Part shown: positions 59,364 to 64,000 of the stretch, one piece after another
Numbering within the stretch: position 1 is the stretch's first letter
Layout of the letters: every line of letters starts with the position of its first letter
From: Streptomyces marispadix
Lineage (GTDB): Bacteria; Actinomycetota; Actinomycetes; Streptomycetales; Streptomycetaceae
Assembly (NCBI RefSeq): GCF_022524345.1
Contig: NZ_JAKWJU010000002.1
Span: 6,066,001-6,130,000 of the forward strand
DNA length: 64,000 bases
Direction: 5' to 3'
Notes under the pieces: model-generated
The model's input: only the letters and a program-made list of their open reading frames with translations
Databases searched by the model: none
Told to the model about the DNA's origin: nothing
Program-made: the position numbers and the translations under genes

Positions 59364-59726
59364 ATGACGCTTCGCCGTCCCGGACAGCGAGCCGGCACGC
59401 CGCACGCACAGCGTCCCCCGCGTCCCGAGCCGCCCCAGCCCTTCGAGCGCTACTGGTCACGTACGGGCACCGAACCGGTCACGGCCCGTAGCGCGATGGG
59501 CGTGCGGCTCATACTGGCGGCGATCTTCACACCCGTCTTCCTCGCCGCCACGGCACTGTTCTGGTACTGGACGACGCAGACCGGCCCGGGAGACGTACCG
59601 GGTGCGGACTCCCTGCGCACCCTCACCGCGATCAGCGCGGGACTGGCGCTGTTCGCGGTGACCGATCTGATCGTCGTGCTGAGGCGGAGGAGGCGGCGAA
59701 GGGGACCACCACGGCCCTCTCCATGA
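59364..59726 (+). CDS. DUF6343-like membrane protein
   Basis: A 120-residue protein with the family stretch RSRTGTEPVTARSAMGVRL-like region (SRTGTEPVTARSAMG) followed by two hydrophobic helices (about 47-68 and 84-103), and a basic Arg/Gly end. It sits in the membrane, function unknown. GAGAGAG precedes the ATG. It resembles the Streptomyces family I know as DUF6343. Confidence 0.78.
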   Translation: MTLRRPGQRAGTPHAQRPPRPEPPQPFERYWSRTGTEPVTARSAMGVRLILAAIFTPVFLAATALFWYWTTQTGPGDVPGADSLRTLTAISAGLALFAVTDLIVVLRRRRRRRGPPRPSP

Positions 59727-59793
59727 GGGCGCTCATGAACGTTTTCGGCAGGCCCGTACGGGTACCGCCGGGTGGCATGACTGAGGATGCGGC

Positions 59794-60294
59794 ATGACCG
59801 AGGACGAAGGCCACGACCCGGGGGCGGAGCCGGAGGACGAGGGAATCCCCGACCTCCAGGACGGCTCGCCCGAGGCGGAACTCGCCAGCGACCCCCAGCG
59901 TGCGCCCGTGCCGGGCGATGAGCCCGTGGCCGTCGAGAGCTACGGCACCACCTTCGCCGAGCAGGTCGAGGGCGAGTCCCTGGACGATCGCCTGGCGGAG
60001 GAGGAGCCCGATGTGGGGGACGAGGGCGCCGAGGAACCGTCCGACGAGCCCGCGGGGCAGCTCAGCGACGATCCGCTGTCCTGGCGGGCCGCCAACCAGG
60101 ACACCTTCTCGACGGCGACACCGGCGCAGGGGCTGTCCGGGGAGGAGACAGCCATGCACGTCGCCGACGACGACGAGCGTGAACTCGGCCTGGACATCGA
60201 GGACATCGAGCAGGCCGCGGAGGGTCCCGACCGCCGTCCCGCCAAGCCCGTGGGACCGCAGCGGGTCGATCTCGACACCGACGAGGACCGGTGA
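59794..60294 (+). CDS. DUF5709-like acidic protein
   Basis: A 166-residue very acidic, poorly folded protein with the family core GTTFAEQVEGESLDDRLAEE near 51. It resembles the DUF5709 proteins that occur singly in Streptomyces. No enzyme motif. It starts at ATG 59794 with GAGG ten bases upstream, 67 bp after the previous gene. Confidence 0.8.
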   Translation: MTEDEGHDPGAEPEDEGIPDLQDGSPEAELASDPQRAPVPGDEPVAVESYGTTFAEQVEGESLDDRLAEEEPDVGDEGAEEPSDEPAGQLSDDPLSWRAANQDTFSTATPAQGLSGEETAMHVADDDERELGLDIEDIEQAAEGPDRRPAKPVGPQRVDLDTDEDR

Positions 60295-60364
60295 GGGCGC
60301 TGCCCTCACCGCCTCACCGCCTCACCGCCGCGGTTCGGCGTTCGCGGTTCGCCGGGCGGGCCCG

Positions 60365-61842
<1,478 letters not shown>

Positions 61843-62052
61843 CGCCCACAATACGTTCGGCGCCCAAAAGGTCACAAGGGGTCACAACAAGTCGCACAGA
61901 GGCACACACGAGACGAGGGCGTCCCAGGACGGTGGGTCCGACTCCGGTGCACGGCACGGCGGAACGGCCGGGAGCGCCGTAGGCCGACAGGGGTCGAACG
62001 GCCGCAACGGCCCTTTGGCGGCCAGGTGTCAGGTGTCCAAGCGGCCCAAGTG

Positions 62053-62832
62053 TCAGGAGCCGATGCCGCGTTCACGCACCAGGCGGTTGACGGCCCGGTC
62101 CGCGAAGCCCTCCTCCAGATACACCTCGCACACCAGCCCGCCCGTGCCCGACAGATCGTGCTCCACCTCGTAGAGGCTGATCTCGGAGCCGTCGGCCAGC
62201 AGGAACGCATGCTCGTAGACCGTGCACCACACCTGCCACTCGTGGGCCAGCACCTGCGGCTTGGGCACGGGCAGGATCTCGTGGCCCCGAGCGTTCTCCA
62301 GCAGCCGCGCCACGTCCTCGCCGGGACGGTCGCTGTTCTCCGCGCGGCGCAGCAGCCGGCGTGCGTGGTCGGGGGAGCCGCTCTCGCTGTACGTGCGGCG
62401 GCCGAAGGGATGGTCCGCCGTCAGCAGGAGTTCGACGGGGACCTCGCGCTGGCCGTGCCGTCTGCCGCGCGGCCCGCGGGCGGCGGCCCTGTGCGCCTGC
62501 TGCACGCGGCGCTCGGAGCGGATCAGCGCCTCCTCGGTCTCGTAGACCTCGTGCAGCACGCGGTCGTCGCCGTGGCCCCCGCCCTCGTCGTAGCTCAGCT
62601 CCCACAGCGACAGCAGTTCGCCGTCGGGAAGCAGGAAGACATGGCGGTGACTGCTGCACCGCAGGCTCGGTGCGGGGGCCTTCCGCTGGCGCCAGCCGTG
62701 GAGTTCGACATGGCAGAGCAGCGCCTCGTCCAGGCGGGACAGCACGGCGTCGGACACGTCGAACGGATTGCGGGCACGCGCCAGCAGTTCACGCACATGC
62801 ACAGCAGGCGTCGGCACTGCTTCCATGCCCAT
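62053..62832 (-). CDS. DUF6227 family protein
   Basis: A 259-residue protein with two similar halves: each has a CHVELHGWR/ILPVP region and a pair of similar strands (SSHRHVFLLPDGELLSLWEL and TVYEHAFLLADGSEISLYEV). This internal duplication is typical of the family. No enzyme motif or membrane segment. The start ATG at 62832 has GGGAGGGG before it; the longer reading upstream is not credible. Function unknown. Confidence 0.85.
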   Translation of the reverse strand: MGMEAVPTPAVHVRELLARARNPFDVSDAVLSRLDEALLCHVELHGWRQRKAPAPSLRCSSHRHVFLLPDGELLSLWELSYDEGGGHGDDRVLHEVYETEEALIRSERRVQQAHRAAARGPRGRRHGQREVPVELLLTADHPFGRRTYSESGSPDHARRLLRRAENSDRPGEDVARLLENARGHEILPVPKPQVLAHEWQVWCTVYEHAFLLADGSEISLYEVEHDLSGTGGLVCEVYLEEGFADRAVNRLVRERGIGS

Positions 62833-62915
62833 GGCGGAGCCCCTCCCCGGCATATTCCATATGACGATCCCCGCAGGCACACAGCGTAGTCCTGAGAGCA
62901 CGCTCGCGGGAGCGG

Positions 62916-62927
62916 ATTCCATGGAAT
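62916..62927. promoter_or_regulatory. 12-bp palindrome ATTCCATGGAAT
   Basis: A perfect palindrome in the divergent gap between the DUF6227 and phosphoribosyltransferase genes, about 84 and 103 bases from the two starts. It could be an operator for both. Confidence 0.35.
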
Positions 62928-63029
62928 TCCGGTGCGGGAAGCGGAACTTCCCTGGCGAGTGCTGTGTAGCTCCTTTGAAGGCGGGTACCGCGCCGTCTCG
63001 GAGCCCCTCGGCTCCGAGAGGAGGCCGCC

Positions 63030-63674
63030 ATGCAGTTCCGCGACCGTCGAGAGGCCGGAAGGGCCCTCGCCGAGAAACTGACCGGGCGGCGGGAGGACGG
63101 ACGGCTTCCGGACCCTGTCGTGCTGGCGCTGCCGCGCGGCGGAGTGCCCGTGGCCGACGAGATCGCCCGTGCGCTCGGCGCACCCCTGGACGTCGTCGTC
63201 GCCCGTAAGATCGGCGCTCCCTTCCAGCCGGAACTGGGCGTCGGCGCCGTCGCGGGAGACGCGCCGCCCGTCTACGACCCTGTGCTGCTGGGGCAGTTGA
63301 GGCTGAGCGAACGCGATCTGGCGCCGACGGCCGAGCGCGAGCAGGCCGAGCTGAGGCGCCGCGAGGAGGTCTACCGCAGGGGCCGCGGCCCGCTGGATCT
63401 GGCAGGGCGCTCAGCCGTCCTCGTCGACGACGGCGTCGCTACGGGATCGACCGCGCGTGCCGCTCTGCGTGCCGTACGGCAGGCGGGTCCGGTGCACACC
63501 GTTCTCGCCGCGCCCGTCTGCTCACGGGAGGCGCTGGAGCAACTGTCCGGCGACGCCGACGAGATCGTCTGTGTGTACGTGCCGCCGGCGTTCGGGGCGG
63601 TGGGCTTCTGGTACGAGGACTTCCCGCAGTTGAGCGACGACGAGGTGCTGGACATCCTGCACGTCACGAAGTGA
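63030..63674 (+). CDS. Phosphoribosyltransferase-fold protein
   Basis: A 214-residue type I phosphoribosyltransferase-like protein. The PRPP loop VLVDDGVATGSTARAA is near 134, and the N-terminal VLALPRGGVPVADEIARAL is characteristic of the stand-alone group found with phospholipase-like or dienelactone hydrolase genes. The acceptor base is unknown. ATG at 63030 has GAGGAGG seven bases upstream. The stop codon lies inside the first unit of a 23-bp tandem repeat. Confidence 0.88.
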   Translation: MQFRDRREAGRALAEKLTGRREDGRLPDPVVLALPRGGVPVADEIARALGAPLDVVVARKIGAPFQPELGVGAVAGDAPPVYDPVLLGQLRLSERDLAPTAEREQAELRRREEVYRRGRGPLDLAGRSAVLVDDGVATGSTARAALRAVRQAGPVHTVLAAPVCSREALEQLSGDADEIVCVYVPPAFGAVGFWYEDFPQLSDDEVLDILHVTK

Positions 63675-63803
63675 CGCGACAGGGCAGTACGAAGTGACGC
63701 GACAGGGCAGTACGAGGTGACCCCACAGGCCAGTACGAGGTGAGGCGAGGCGCCAGTACGAAGCGGCGAGAGGGCGTCGCATGAAGTGACGCGAGGAGGC
63801 GCC
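63666..63803. repeat. 23-bp tandem repeat, six copies
   Basis: Units of 23 bp beginning ACGAAGTGACGCGACAGGG start at 63666, 63689, 63712, 63735, 63758 and 63781; the first two are identical, later ones diverge. The first unit includes the last codons and stop of the phosphoribosyltransferase gene (AAG TGA). Confidence 0.9.
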
Positions 63804-63850
63804 GACTTGGGGCCCGGCCACGGTGGACGACCGCGACCGGGCCCCAAGTC
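63804..63850. terminator. Strong hairpin 1
   Basis: GACTTGGGGCCCGG (63804-63817) pairs perfectly with CCGGGCCCCAAGTC (63837-63850) around a 19-nt loop. It follows the repeat array and precedes a convergent gene. Confidence 0.75.
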
Positions 63851-63865
63851 CCGGTCCTGGAGCGG

Positions 63866-63900
63866 GGGTTGGCCCGGGGCTTCGACTCCCGGGCCAACCC
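63866..63900. terminator. Strong hairpin 2
   Basis: GGGTTGGCCCGGG (63866-63878) pairs perfectly with CCCGGGCCAACCC (63888-63900) around a 9-nt loop. With hairpin 1 it forms a double terminator between convergent genes. Confidence 0.75.
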
Positions 63901-63955
63901 GGCGCCGGCTCCGGTCCCGGACTCCCGGTCCCGCCAGGGCCGAACGCCCTCCGCC

Positions 63956-64000
63956 CTACGGCCGGAACACCACCTTCACCGCGCCGTCGGCCTTCTTCTG
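63956..64000 (-). CDS. C-terminal end of a leftward gene, possibly zinc alcohol dehydrogenase
   Basis: Only 14 codons and the TAG stop are in the window. The peptide QKKADGAVKVVFRP resembles the end of medium-chain zinc alcohol dehydrogenases (the glutathione-dependent type in Streptomyces), but this is too little to be certain. It is convergent with the phosphoribosyltransferase across the repeat and hairpins. Confidence 0.45.
   Translation of the reverse strand, partial: QKKADGAVKVVFRP

Noticed and set aside
63666..63803. CRISPR-like array
   Set aside because: Repeats are directly adjacent with no spacers between them, and they are imperfect; this is a simple tandem repeat.

Overview
The window is high-GC actinobacterial DNA, almost certainly from a Streptomyces or a close relative. 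The evidence is extreme G/C in third codon positions, frequent GTG starts, ATGA/GTGA stop-start overlaps, two conservons (CvnA-D signalling operons), a Methyltransf_19 (DUF574) methyltransferase, several Streptomyces-type small proteins, and TTA leucine codons confined to a few genes. From memory, the order idi - CDF - galE - CDP-alcohol genes - hopanoid operon resembles the right arm of the S. coelicolor chromosome. I saw no rRNA, tRNA, CRISPR array, prophage or insertion sequence.

Left part (1-12.8 kb): a MerR regulator cut by the window edge faces an acyl-CoA ligase. A complete leftward conservon follows (cvnA-B-C-D plus a CYP157-like P450 whose K-helix reads ExxW instead of ExxR). Then come an MpaB-type oxygenase, a two-domain VOC protein, a secreted M1 peptidase and a D-amino-acid-oxidase-like flavoprotein. 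Middle-left (12.9-25.2 kb): a 1188-residue helical-repeat protein of unknown role, Tex, a 41-residue LPFR-type protein, an SCO6745-like protein, an enoyl-CoA hydratase, an RsbW-like ATP-binding protein, idi, a zinc-type CDF exporter and galE.

Centre (25.6-32.9 kb): seven rightward genes, most of them overlapping, encode two CDP-alcohol phosphotransferases, a sugar/polyol nucleotidyltransferase, a glycerol-1-phosphate-dehydrogenase-like enzyme, a family 2 glycosyltransferase and a TagGH/Wzm-Wzt-type ABC exporter. I read this as a route that makes a CDP-activated polyol, transfers it to an acceptor, decorates it and exports it. It is the best candidate here for an undescribed system. An MMPL transporter and a TetR regulator follow, with two matching operator-like sites between them.

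36.4-46.3 kb is a hopanoid operon: hpnC, hpnD, hpnE, polyprenyl diphosphate synthase, shc, hpnG, hpnH, hpnO. It makes farnesyl diphosphate, then squalene, hopene, adenosylhopane, ribosylhopane and aminohopanoid. The ispG and dxs genes I remember between hpnH and hpnO in S. coelicolor are absent.

Right part (46.3-64 kb): a tyrosine phosphatase, then a second, rightward conservon. Its cvnB is frameshifted by a (GCGT)3 repeat. Its cvnC is frameshifted at a G run so that it reads into cvnD. A GAF protein closes it. Then come an acyl-CoA dehydrogenase, an alpha/beta hydrolase, a GGDEF-EAL protein with a methyltransferase, three small Streptomyces proteins (DUF2180, DUF6343, DUF5709), a secreted Rpf-like/LysM/M23 cell-wall enzyme, a DUF6227 protein and a phosphoribosyltransferase. 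The last of these ends in a 23-bp tandem repeat and twin hairpins. TTA codons occur in the helical-repeat protein, cvnA2, cvnC2, the acyl-CoA dehydrogenase and the M23 enzyme, which suggests bldA-dependent developmental control.
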